Shown piece after piece: positions 8,366 to 17,334 of a DNA stretch of 33,169 bases (position 1 is the stretch's first letter; the number at the start of each line of letters is the position of its first letter). The stretch is from Chara braunii. Taxonomy: Eukaryota; Streptophyta; Charophyceae; Charales; Characeae. The position numbers and the translations under genes were made by a program. The stretch covers positions 4,206,357 through 4,239,525 of the forward strand of contig BFEA01000039.1 in NCBI GenBank assembly GCA_003427395.1, read 5' to 3'. The notes under the pieces are model-generated. The model did not search any database. It saw only the letters and a program-made list of their open reading frames with translations, and had not been told where the DNA came from.

Positions 8366-9035
8366 TTTGAAAGTCAATTGGGGTCTGCGACAAGTCCCAA
8401 CCGAAAACTCAGAAAGATTTTTGGGAATTTTTTTGTCGCTCTCTGACTGTTCCAAAACCCAAGACTTGTTGCTTATTCAGAAGGTGGTGGATCGCATTTC
8501 GAGTTGGCAAATAAGCTATAAGTTATCCGTATTTGGGCGGGCCTTGGTCCTTTCGGCTGCTGCCTTGCCAGTGTTATGGTTTTCACTAACCATAGTACGA
8601 TTGGGAATTTGGGAGAGGTTATCTGCAAGCTGACTCGGATCAAGAGAGTTGCGGCCAGGTATCTATGAAAACCAAGTGCAGAAGAAGAAGAAGGCTACAT
8701 TACTGAAGTAGCCTGGGAAACTATGACGCAGTCAAGATCGGAAGGAGACTTAAGCCTGCTTTATCCCCACCACCAGAACCTGGCCCTTAAAGTCTTGCCA
8801 AGTGGCCAATCAAGGGCATGATGGACGATAATTCTAAGCTCTAGATTCAATTGGCGGAGTATATACTCAGGCACGAGTGGAACCTTTCTGAGCCAAGCCA
8901 TATCTGGACTTGCTTTCGCATGCTTTTCTTTGCCAACAAGAGACCGAAGTCACGAGTATGGCAGGACATTCTATACGCCTGGAATAAGTTGCATCCACGA
9001 ACTTCAATCCGCCTGTAACGGATCTCTGGTTGGCC
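8366..9035 (+). pseudogene. LINE ORF2 fragment: end of reverse transcriptase and thumb
   Basis: The segment begins VNWGLRQVPTENSERFLGI, continues with ISSWQISYKLSVFGRALVLS and, after a frameshift near 8630, reads EGYITEVAWETM. These line up with residues of the LINE at 28350-33024 (RRIPAEEAERYLG, IRKWGKAKHLSLVGRVLA and KGFISKVAWGTL). It is thus an internal piece of the same broad LINE clade, beginning after the catalytic motif and carrying several stops. The sequence runs up to the LTR starting at about 9045, so the LTR element may have inserted into this LINE. Confidence 0.7.
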
Positions 9036-9044
9036 TATGAGACC

Positions 9045-9374
9045 AGCCCCTTGGCCTGTTCTCACAGGCCTGTGTTGTATTCGGGGTAGTCCAGTCCAGG
9101 CCGGTACCTCTGTCGGTACCAGCCAGTCCAGTCCAGTGCAGTCAGTCCGTTGGGGTAAACCTCAGCCAGAGTCTGTACTTTGGGTCATTCTACATTCGCA
9201 CAGTTTGGAGTACGTGCGCTGGAGTCCAGTTTGGAGTACGTGCGCTGGAGTCCAGTTTGGAGTACGTGCGCTGGAGTCTCGTGTGGGAGTTGCGCTATGC
9301 CATCTTGCTCCACTCTCATCCTCCATCTCCATCTCTATCCCAGGCGGAGCACCACACCTGGTGGGTCCGCCACA
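9045..9374 (+). mobile_element. LTR of an LTR retrotransposon (probable 5' LTR)
   Basis: About 330 bases are shared, in reverse orientation, with 27593-27833: AGCCCCTTGGCCTG, a GGCCTGT-TCTC-ACAGGCC hairpin, TGTTGTATTCGGGG, GTCCAGTCCAG repeats, GGGTCATTCT, CATTCGCACA and the end GGTGGGTCCGCCACA. It ends in CA at 9373-9374 and is followed after one base by a PBS. This copy is longer than the other because a 26-bp unit is tandemly triplicated (9201-9278). The exact 5' boundary is not resolved because similarity fades near 9020-9045. Confidence 0.7.
9201..9278 (+). repeat. 26-bp unit in three perfect tandem copies inside the LTR
   Basis: Units at 9201-9226, 9227-9252 and 9253-9278 each read CAGTTTGGAGTACGTGCGCT then GGAGTC. 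The related LTR at 27.6-27.8 kb has the unit once. If the LTR promoter lies upstream, this would be an LTR enhancer-type repeat, but that is inference. Confidence 0.9.
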
Positions 9375-9375
9375 C

Positions 9376-9387
9376 TCGTATCAGAGC
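9376..9387 (+). other. Primer-binding site for initiator Met-tRNA
   Basis: TCGTATCAGAGC matches the canonical plant LTR-element PBS TGGTATCAGAGC at 11 of 12 positions and lies one base after the LTR's terminal CA. This identifies the upstream repeat as a 5' LTR and gives the element's orientation as plus. Confidence 0.75.
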
Positions 9388-9849
9388 GGGAACATTCCCC
9401 GCTCCCACCCACCACACCACATTGCAGGAAATACCGCAAAACCCTACATCGGGTTTTTTGGCTGTTTTTCGGTCGTTTCCAGCGAAAAACAACGGGAAAA
9501 CGTAACGAAAGGTGCAGCAGGGAAGAAGTGACATGTGGCGATAAAAAAAAGACGGCGATCATTACGTGCAAGCGCCAAGGCCGACGCACATGCACGCGCC
9601 ACGTGCCCACGCTGTCCCGCCCTGCACCCGAATTAGTTATATCAAGATCCGGGATGCATGCTGCTGCCAGGGTTTGAACTTGGGCAGCTGCTGGCCATGC
9701 ACGTGGATAGCTGCTGCCATAACACACTAGCCTCAATGTGTGTATGGCTTTGTATTGCGGCACATTGGTGTTGAAGAAGTGTTGTGCCAACTATTTACCC
9801 CCCTCCTCCCCCCTCTCGTGGATGTTGCTATCTGTGCACGTGGCCATCT
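9388..9849. other. Non-coding stretch; tRNA-like T-arm on the minus strand
   Basis: No gene is recognised. On the minus strand, the complement of 9670-9680 reads AGTTCAAACCC, close to a tRNA B box, inside a 5-bp T-stem-like context with a 7-base loop. A full tRNA cloverleaf does not form by eye, so a tRNA-derived SINE remnant is possible but weak. Several CACGTG motifs (9601, 9701, 9838, 9859 areas) are also present. Confidence 0.3.
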
Positions 9850-10073
9850 ACAGTGCCACGTGGCAGCTTGCTGTGGAGCTGAAGACCCCCCTGATCAGGG
9901 GGTTGCTCTACACTGGTGAGGGTCTGCTCACACAACACACCCTGGATCTGCAGTACTGCTGCCAGGGGATGATCAAGATCCCAACCCCCTCTCTCCTCCA
10001 GCTGGCTTGTTGCTGCGAAGGCCAAGACCCTCCTGGTCTTGGTATACCTTGTGCCCTTGGAGACACCAAGGGC
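9850..10073. other. Row of short perfect hairpins
   Basis: Consecutive inverted repeats: CCCCCTGATCAGGGGG (9887-9902, palindrome); GTGAG/CTCAC with a 6-base loop (9916-9931); GGGAT/ATCCC with a 7-base loop (9966-9982); CCAAGACC/GGTCTTGG with a 5-base loop (10022-10042); and GCCCTTGG/CCAAGGGC with a 5-base loop (10053-10073). The last two also flank the palindrome GGTATACC (10041-10048). No coding function is evident. Confidence 0.7.
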
Positions 10074-10080
10074 CAGGTAT

Positions 10081-10440
10081 CACCTCTCTTTCCCCTCTCC
10101 CCACTAACCTACTCCCCCACCCCTCTCTCTCTCCTCCCCCCTCCACCACCTAATCACTTTTTCTAACCCTACCATTCCTCTCTCCTCCTACCTCCCTCTT
10201 CACTCATCTTCCACCATCCTTTCTCCTCTCCCCTCCCCACTCACCATCTTCCACTAATCTCTTCTACTCCTCTCCACCTTTCTCATCCCTTTCTCTCTCA
10301 TTCTCTCACCCTTCTCTCCCCCAACTACGACCCCATCATCCCCCCCACCTTTCACTTCCATCTTTTTCTCTCTCTCACCTCTTTCTCTCTTCCTTCTTCA
10401 CTTTTTCATCCCCCTTCCCCCCCCAACTTCGAATTTGTCT
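10081..10440 (+). repeat. Long polypyrimidine (C/T) tract
   Basis: About 360 bases with few purines, mostly TC, CCC and TTC words and isolated ACT or ATC. It is not a simple microsatellite. It lies between the hairpin row and A/T-rich leader-like sequence; the base composition makes ORFs here meaningless. Confidence 0.75.
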
Positions 10441-10643
10441 GTTTTTTCTTCCTTTTGTCTTTCTTTTGATTTAAATTTCCTAGTTCTTCAAAATTCGAAT
10501 TCTCTTCTTTTTTCTACCTCCTTTCTCATTTTCCGATTTATTTTATTTTTATTTTTATTTATTCTGAAATTTCGATTTTTTTCTATTTTATTTTTTTCCT
10601 GTGGCATCTCTAGATCTGGTAGGACTTAGTTATTTCCGCTCTC

Positions 10644-11232
10644 GGCGCATATTTTGACCCCGTGGGGGTAACGAAGTGCTGCCGGAATTTTCTCTTTTCT
10701 CTCCTCTCTCTACATCTTACTTAGTCATATCCTTGCTGGCACACTTCGACCCCATAGGCGTAACGAAATGCTGCCGAAATTTTTAAAAATTTCAACACTT
10801 AGTTTCTCTTCACTCTCCACTTTCTCATTTCTTCATTTATTTATTTACTTATTATTTATTTATTTATTTTCTGAAATTTATTATTTGCCTAGGCTACCAG
10901 AGTGGCCCGGGGTCGCTTGCCCGGCTGGGCCAAAAAGATAAAAATAAATAAAATATTTTAAAATTTTATTTTATATTTTAAATTTGGTAAAGAATTTCGA
11001 TGTGAGCCTACGGCAAAAGTTGTTTAGTTTATTTCAGATTTTTTGGATTTTTTTTTTTTTTGCTGGGACCTTCCCTTGTCCTTGCACGGGCTGGTAACCC
11101 GGGGCCCGGGCGGCCCGGCTGGTAGCCTAGTAATTTGCGGCATTTTGAACCTTTGTGTGCTTATCTTGGTCTCTCCTTCCTCTTGGCACATTCTTGACCC
11201 CATGGCGGGTAAGGAAATGCTGCCGAAAATTC
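10644..11232 (+). repeat. Three dispersed copies of a module with core GACCCC...TAACGAA...TGCTGCCG
   Basis: Copies lie at 10644-10691, 10738-10784 and 11185-11232. Each has GGCRCA, then TTGACCCC or TCGACCCC, ATGG/GTGG, GTAACGAA or GTAAGGAA, ATGCTGCCG and AAATTTT or AAAATTCC, and follows a CTTA(G)T-containing lead. Between copies 2 and 3 lie GC-rich inverted motifs (GGCCCGGG types near 10907-10930 and 11098-11122) and A/T-rich runs. It may be the untranslated leader of the gypsy element or an unrelated repeat. Confidence 0.65.
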
Positions 11233-11652
11233 CAAAAAAAAAAAAAATTATTTCTCTCTTCACATTTTGTTTATTTATTTCTTTAATTATTTTTATTATT
11301 TATTTTCTTATTTTTTTTTAATTTTTCTCCTGAAATTTCATTGATTATTCATTTTTCTCTCCCCTTCCCCTCCATGGTTGCTATTTTATTTTCTTGATTA
11401 GGTCACCAATACCCTACTCTAACCACTCAACTCTAGTTAGGGTTTTCTTAGGTCGCCAGGCGCAACTCGCGACCCTCGCGCCCTTACAGGCGCAGGTGGT
11501 GACTCTTGCCGCTGGCATGTGGCAACTCCAGGACGTTGCCTGTCCTTCCTCTCCTAACTCTCTCTTTTCTTGGCTCCTAGTCCGGGTCCCCAGTCCTCTG
11601 ACGTGGTGGTCATGGTGGAGCTTCCTCCTTCGCTGCCCTCGACCCGACCATC
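11233..11652. other. A/T-rich then mixed leader upstream of gag; no recognised gene
   Basis: TTTATTT-type runs to about 11360, then sequence rising in GC. Reading frames from about 11394 may hold decayed N-terminal gag sequence (MWQLQDVACPSS), which I cannot confirm. Confidence 0.4.
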
Positions 11653-13330
11653 TTGGTGACCGTCCACGCCGCTAGCGTGACGGTCACCACAGCCCAGGCC
11701 TTCCCTCACTCTACGGGCGCACCCGCCCAGATTCCGATCACTACGGTCACGGGACCACAGCCCGCTGCCGTGGTCTTAGCTTTTCAGAGTGCCCCGCTTC
11801 TCCCTCCCCTTCACACAACCTCAGCGCCACCTGACTCTCCCCCTTATGGGATGCCCCGCGCCGCTCGTGCATCTACTTCCCCCACTCCTACTCCTACTCC
11901 TTGCTCGATCTATGTCTGTCGTCTTGAGACCGGGCTTGCCCAGATCCGGGTCGACCTTGCCCTCTTGCGCCTTCAACCACCCCTACCATCACAGGTGGCC
12001 GCGCCTTTCGGCGAAACCCCTTCCTTTACTCTTTCTTCCATGCAGGCTCGCTTTCCTCGCCCTGCACCCCTTCTACCCCCATCCCACAGTCTTCCTGCTA
12101 CCTCAGTTGCTGCAACCTCTTCTACTGCAGCTTCCTCGCAGCCTGCCATTGTTGCCCCCGCCGCTCTCCCATGCGGTCCGGGCGTACAGTCAGTTGCGCC
12201 CCCTTCTCCAGGACTTGCGCCGACTTACTTAGCCGTAGCGCAGACCTCTGCTCCTCGATCTCCTCACCGCCAAAACGGTGGCGCACCACTCTTCCGCTTG
12301 ACGGACATTGCCTTGTATAATGGTACAGGGATACGCGTGTCTCGGTGGCTGCAGTCTGCCACCCACACACTCCAGCTCATGGTCGTCCCAACCAACATGT
12401 GGGTGACTCACCTCTCCACGCGCCTGCGTGGCGGTCCCTTTGACGCCTGGGAGGATTTCTACATTCATTCCTTTCGTGAGGGTCGGACCCGGACCTTCAT
12501 GGATTTTCAGGCGTTCCTCGAGGATCGCTTTGGAGCCCTACACAACGTGATTGCGCCTTCGAGCGTGTCGTCAGTATACGCTGGTCCGGCTCTGGTGGCG
12601 TTGCCTGCCTGGACGACCACATCCAGGTCTTTTAGGAAGACCACCTCATTTGCGATGTGGCGTTTCTCCCCGAGGCTGCCCTCATCGATCGTTTCTTGGC
12701 TAACCTTCCCCTTGAGTACCGCTCCGAGTTATGGTGGTATGACTTCACATCGGCCCTGCAGGCTTACGACGCCGCTAGGGCCTATCAGCAGATGCGGCCC
12801 GTCTTCAACGCACTTCCTCCTCCCAGCCTCAGCGTATTGGTTACGCTCCCTCCTCCTCTCACGACACTTTCCAGCGTCGTTCCCCTTTCCACGTTCACCC
12901 CCGCCGTTCCACGCAGCAGGGCCGCCACTTCTCGTGCCGCTTCAGCGCACTTGAGTATGGTGAGCAGGACACTGTTGCCCCGCTGTCGCCTGAGGGTGAC
13001 CATAGCGACGATCTCGATCTCTGCGAGGTCGTCCACTACCACCTGGAGGACTTCACCCTCCCTATAACCGAGCGTCTCCAATTCGCCCTCTCCACCCTCT
13101 CTCTGGCATGCAGTCGCTCTGGTCACGCTGGCGCGTCGCCCCCTGAGGTCCCTCAGTAGGATCTCCCTCAGGGCTTTGTCCCTCCTCGCGGTGTCCTTTC
13201 CGCTGAGGAGCGCGTGGCCATTTTGGGCCGGCGTGGGTGTTTGCACTTCCGCCAGGACGGTCATACCTCGTCGCGATGCCCTTATACCACCGCCCTCAAC
13301 CGCCACTACATTGTGCTCTCTCGCCAGCGT
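11653..13330 (+). pseudogene. gag: gag of the gypsy element (broken)
   Basis: A Pro/Ser/Ala-rich N-terminal region (about 11653-12270) leads into a retrotransposon Gag capsid-like segment. It has LYNGTGIRVSRWLQSATHTL, a LRGGPFDAWEDF block and FMDFQAFLEDRFG (12290-12530). A frameshift near 12640 is required to continue into AALIDRFLANLPLEYRSELW (about 12670-12730). Near 13238-13279 a CCHC-type zinc knuckle is recognisable as C-x2-F-x4-H-x4-C: the second Cys is replaced by Phe (TTC at 13247-13249), so metal binding should be impaired. The start is uncertain because no good ATG opens the frame. Confidence 0.75.
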
Positions 13331-13779
13331 CGTGCCCAGTCCCCCCCCAGCGCCTCGCATCCCCGTGCCGCCTCCTAGCTACGGTGCAGTGTACACCTGC
13401 GCCCTGCTCAGTACTCGGCTTCCCGATATCTCCGTCGTGGTTTAACCCTCTCGCTACTGGAGTTGAGGTATCGCAGGACCTGATAGAGTGTACTCAGCCC
13501 TCTGTCGTGGTACCGTCTGTGCCTCCGCAGACCACCGTCTCCCCTCCTACCTCTCCACGACTACCGACGCGTTGAGCCATTCGCTCGGCCCGTTGCAGCG
13601 AGCAGCTTGCGACTTGCGAGGATGTTGTGTCCTCCCTTCTGGACTCGAGCATGCTCTAGGCTCCTCATGAGCGATTCACCCTCCATGTCGCTACTACTCT
13701 GCGTCCCCTTCTCGCCATCCTCTCTGACCCTGATCGCACCCTCCCAATCATTCTAGTACGACTGGGGACCTCCACGAGG

Positions 13780-14070
13780 GTGTACTCAGCACTGTGGGAT
13801 TCCGGTTCTCAGGGCGACTTCATTCACCCATGTGTGGTGAAAGAAGCCCGCTTACCCACGATAGGGTCTCCGACTCCCATCTCCGTCACCCTAGGAGATG
13901 ACAAGACTCAACGCTTTTTTGGTCAAACGGTCACTGACCTCCCTTCATTCCTCACCCTCGAGCCGACTGATCGGCCCTTGGCATCTCGTCGCCACTGCTC
14001 CTCTATACATTTCGATGTGATGGAGACGGGGTATGATTTCATTCTCGGTACTTCGTGGTCTCGTCGGTTC
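13780..14070 (+). pseudogene. Aspartic protease of the gypsy element
   Basis: The active-site motif lies in SALWDSGSQGDFIHP with the DSG triplet at 13798-13806, followed by a β-rich stretch. The second hallmark, YDFILGTSW, is at about 14032-14058. The length between the two fits retropepsin-like proteases of Ty3/gypsy elements. The frame then shifts to frame 2 near 14090 and a linker (about 14100-14430) leads to RT. The catalytic triplet is intact in this piece, but the surrounding polyprotein is not. Confidence 0.8.
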
Positions 14071-14439
14071 CGAAGCACCGAGACTGACCAACACTCTCGT
14101 TCTCAGAACGAAGTGTGGACAAACGTATCGCGTACCTTTTATAGGTACCACTGCGATACCACGCCCCCATCCGCCTTCCCGGGAGCCTTCCATGCCCACA
14201 CCATCTCCTACTATCAACGTCACCTTGCCTCGACAGTTCACCCACTTCATCCGACAGGACGACGTCACCTTGTTTACGGTGAACGTTACGGATCTCTTGC
14301 ACTATGATCCATCATGTCCAGACGCCGAGCTCATCTCTCTGGAGTCAGATCCTCCTTTTATTTTCATGGCTTCCATCTCTACTTCCCTCACTCCGCCGTC
14401 CGTCGAGTCCACCCCGTATCTAGCGTTGACGTAGACGCT

Positions 14440-15171
14440 GAGGAACTTGCACGCTATACGGCCGACTTGGAGCCCGGAGTTCGTGACTTCATTCGAGAGT
14501 ACCACGACGTTTTCCCATCGTTGTTCTCGTACACCGGCATCCCACCGATGCTCGACGTCGAGCACTCCATCCAGCTTGTGTCTGACTATCGTGTTCACCA
14601 TCAGACACCCTACAGACTTTTGATCCCCGAGGCCACTGAACTCAAGCGTCAGCTTGAGGAGCTCCTGAGACTGGTTTTTTTTAAACCCAACGACTCCCCG
14701 TGGGGTGCGCCCGTCCTCTTTGCTCGCAAACCGGAAGAGACTTTCCGTCTCTACATCGACTATCGCGGTCTCAACCTCTACACGGTTAAGAACAGCTACC
14801 CCATGCCTCGTTCCGACAAGTTGTTCGACCGCCTAGCAGGCAACTGCTTGTTTACGAAGATTGATCTTCGTAGTGGTTACTATCAGATCTGTGTCGCTAG
14901 CGGACCAACCGAAGACAGTGTTCCGATCGTGCTTCGACCACTATGAGTTTACAGTGATGCCATTCAGTCTCGCCAACGCACCCCCTACCTTCCAGAGGGC
15001 GATGAACGACATCTTTAGGGACATCCTGGAGCAGTACATTCTCGTCTGCCTCGGTGATATCGTGATCTACAATCGTACCCTTGAGGAGCATCTCAGACAC
15101 CTCCGCGGCGTCCTTGACCGCTTGCGCAGACATGGCTTCTACGCCAAGCTGAGCAAGTGCTGCTTTGCCCA
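14440..15171 (+). pseudogene. Reverse transcriptase of the gypsy element, first part (catalytic motif altered)
   Basis: Landmarks in order are [13 protein letters not shown], the primer-grip approach [47 protein letters not shown] with the first catalytic Asp, then after a frameshift near 14895 DQPKTVF, FTVMPFSLANAPPTFQ and VCLGDIVIYN. In active Ty3/gypsy RTs this last motif is LDD; here the first Asp codon is GGT (Gly) at 15053-15055, which should abolish catalysis. The domain stops at 15171, where a MITE interrupts it; it resumes at 15553. Confidence 0.88.
15163..15171 (+). other. Target-site duplication, left copy (9 bp)
   Basis: CTTTGCCCA, repeated exactly at 15544-15552 on the other side of the inserted element. 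Confidence 0.85.
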
Positions 15172-15543
15172 CACGTGGTTAACCAGGGGTATTATTTTTG
15201 ACGAATTTTGCACCGAATTGCACTGAAACTGTCATATTGTGCTGTTTTTTTGCTTTTTCTCTTGTTTTTCTTTTTGTGTGATATATATGTGCTTTAGGGT
15301 ACGTCATGTGTGCAGTTTTGACATGTTTGGATCAATAATGAAAAACTTGGCACGCTTCATTTTGACTCGGACAGTGCCTTTGTGTTAGGGTTTCATAGTG
15401 TTTTTTTATTTTTTTTTGCCTGTTTCCTTTTTTGATGTTTGCACTATGGTCTCATATCGTTTGTTTTTAAAAATTTTAATAAATTCACACCGCAATTGCT
15501 AACGAAAACGACGAATATTTGGGCCCCCGTTAACCGTCTCTCG
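15172..15543. mobile_element. Mutator-like MITE inserted in the gypsy RT
   Basis: A 372-bp non-coding T-rich insert interrupts RT codons exactly between 9-bp direct repeats. Its ends form imperfect inverted repeats: left GTGGTTAACCAGGGG, then AATTGCACTGAAA; right, in reverse complement, GACGGTTAACGGGGG, then AATTGCGGTGTGAA, over about 50 bases. The outermost 5-6 bases do not match. A 9-bp duplication plus long terminal inverted repeats is the signature of Mutator-like elements. No transposase is encoded, so it is non-autonomous. Insert plus one duplication copy is 381 bases, a multiple of three, and coding similarity resumes in the same frame. Confidence 0.8.
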
Positions 15544-15552
15544 CTTTGCCCA
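15544..15552 (+). other. Target-site duplication, right copy (9 bp)
   Basis: CTTTGCCCA identical to 15163-15171; the gypsy RT frame continues directly after it. Confidence 0.85.
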
Positions 15553-16475
15553 GCACAAAGTGGATTTTTTAGGACACTACATGTCTGAGCAAGGTCTCCA
15601 CATGGACTACACGAAGATCACTGCTAGTACGGACTCCGAGTGGCCCGTCCCCTCATCCGGCAAGCAGCTTCGTAGCTTCCTAGACCTCACTAGCTACTAT
15701 AGTAATTTCATCCAGGGATACGCTAGGTATTCCTACGTCCTTACCTCCACCTTCCTCCGGAAGAACCCGCCATGGGTTTGGACACCCCTCCACAAGGACG
15801 CCTTCCGCACCCTCAAGAAGGCGGTGACATGTGCACCGGTTCTTCACCTACCCGACTTTGATCGCCCTTTTATCCTTACTGCCGATGCGTCAAACTTTGT
15901 TGTAGGAGCAGTGCTTTTTCAGATTTTTCCCTCCTCTCCTGATTCCTTTCATCCTCGCATCCCTCGCTTCCAACCCCCTACCCCTACCACTGCTTCTCGC
16001 CTGACGCCTACTCGTCCAGCTATTGACGAGCCTTCTATTGACTATTCTCCTACCATCGCCGAGGATGGCACTGTCGAGTCTCGCTCAGGTGATTGTCCGA
16101 TAGCCTTCTACTCCCGTCGGCTCCTCCCCGCCGAGATAAGCTACGCTGTTGATGAACGTGAGGTTCTCGCGGTAGTTTATGTCACTCGGCACTGACCTCA
16201 CTACCTGCACGGGGCACTATGCACGGTGCGCACAGACAACTCTGTTGTCTACGCTTTTTTGATAAAGTCGAAGCTCACTCCTCAACAGACTCGCTGGTGG
16301 CGCGACCTATCCGAGTTTAGTTTCACCATTGAGCACATAAAGGGTGAAACTAATTGGGTCGCAAATGCCTTACCCCGGCGCCCTGACCATAATCTGGAGC
16401 AGATCCAGCTTGCGGCCATCTTGGTCACCACCGTCCACCACTCGGTGATCAACGAGTTTCGCACTCAGTACCGCC
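15553..16475 (+). pseudogene. End of RT and RNase H domain of the gypsy element
   Basis: It resumes with VDFLGHYMSEQGLHMD (RT thumb), then LRSFLDLTSYYSNFI and the RNase H start PFILTADASNFVVGAVLFQ. A Pro/Thr/Ser-rich insert of about 50 residues (15927-16085) then separates this from CPIAFYSRRLLPAEISYAVD, which in most gypsy RNases H follows within about 20 residues. A TGA at 16193-16195 replaces the usual Trp of RHW. Beyond it are TDNSVVYAF, RWWRDLSEFSFTIEHIKG and VANALPRRPD, where the family usually has VADALSR, so a conserved Asp has become Asn. The piece is inactive as assembled. Confidence 0.83.
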
Positions 16476-17334
16476 ACTGCCCCGACTATCGTGACATCCA
16501 TGCGACCATTTGGAGTGGCAAGACCGTTCCAAACTACTCTTTCGGGGACAACGGTCTTGTGTACTGGCATGATTCACAGGGTACCAGAGAGCCCGTTATT
16601 TGTGTTCCTTCCACTGGACAGTTACGTGTCCGGGCAATAGCAGAGTTTCATGACCAAGCAACCGCTAGTCATATAGGCTTCCACAAGACGTTGGCTCATG
16701 TGATTCGCCTGTACGTTTGGCCGAAGCGCAAGGACTTTGTGAAGGACTACGTCGCAAAGTGTCCCACCTGTCAGGAGGTAAACAGTGCGAACCACCTGCC
16801 TTATGGTTTGCTCCAGCCTCTCCTTATTCCTGAGGGTCGTTGGCAGTCCATCTNGATGGACTTTATCGGTCCTCTTCATCCTCCTACACCCCGCGATCAT
16901 AATGCGATCCTGCTCGTCGTTGACCGCTTCATGAAGCGTGCACGCTATGTTCCGTGCCGCTATGCCATCAGTGCACGTGAGATCACCGACATCATATTTG
17001 ACTGAGTCGTGTGTGACCACGCTTTACCTCTGAGCATCATATCTGATCGTGATTCGCGCTTTACCAACCGATTTTGATGACGGCTCCACGAGGTGTACGA
17101 CACCCAGCTCCACTTCTCCTCGTCTTACCATCCCATACTGATGGTCAGACCGAGGTCACGAACAGGACTCTCGGAGATATTCTCCGAAAGATTATTCGTG
17201 ACGACCAGCAGTGGGATCTCCATCTTGCCCACGCAGAGATAACCTACAACCACGTCGTCTCGCCGACCACGGGGATGTCGCCTTACTATTGCGACCTCGG
17301 CTATCACCCTCGTGTTCCCGCGAACTTCCCTTGA
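16476..17334 (+). pseudogene. Integrase of the gypsy element (broken)
   Basis: The N-terminal zinc module is visible as FHDQATASHIGFHKTL followed by KDYVAKCPTCQEV. The DDE core has the first Asp in MDFIGPL (16859-16861), the second in ISDRDSRFTNRF (17045-17047) and, after a frameshift near 17132-17140, the Glu in DGQTEVTNRTLGDIL (17152-17154). The catalytic triad is therefore present. Breaks include TGA at 17003-17005, two adjacent TGA at about 17067-17072, the frameshift and TGA at 17332-17334. One N lies at 16854. The enzyme would insert element cDNA into chromatin; this copy cannot make it intact. Confidence 0.87.

Noticed and set aside
9037-9531. ORF of 164 codons across the LTR
   Set aside because: It lies in LTR and PBS sequence and its repeats come from the 26-bp triplication.
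12785-13360. Minus-strand ORF of 191 codons
   Set aside because: It is antisense to the gypsy gag region and reflects the C/T-rich coding strand.
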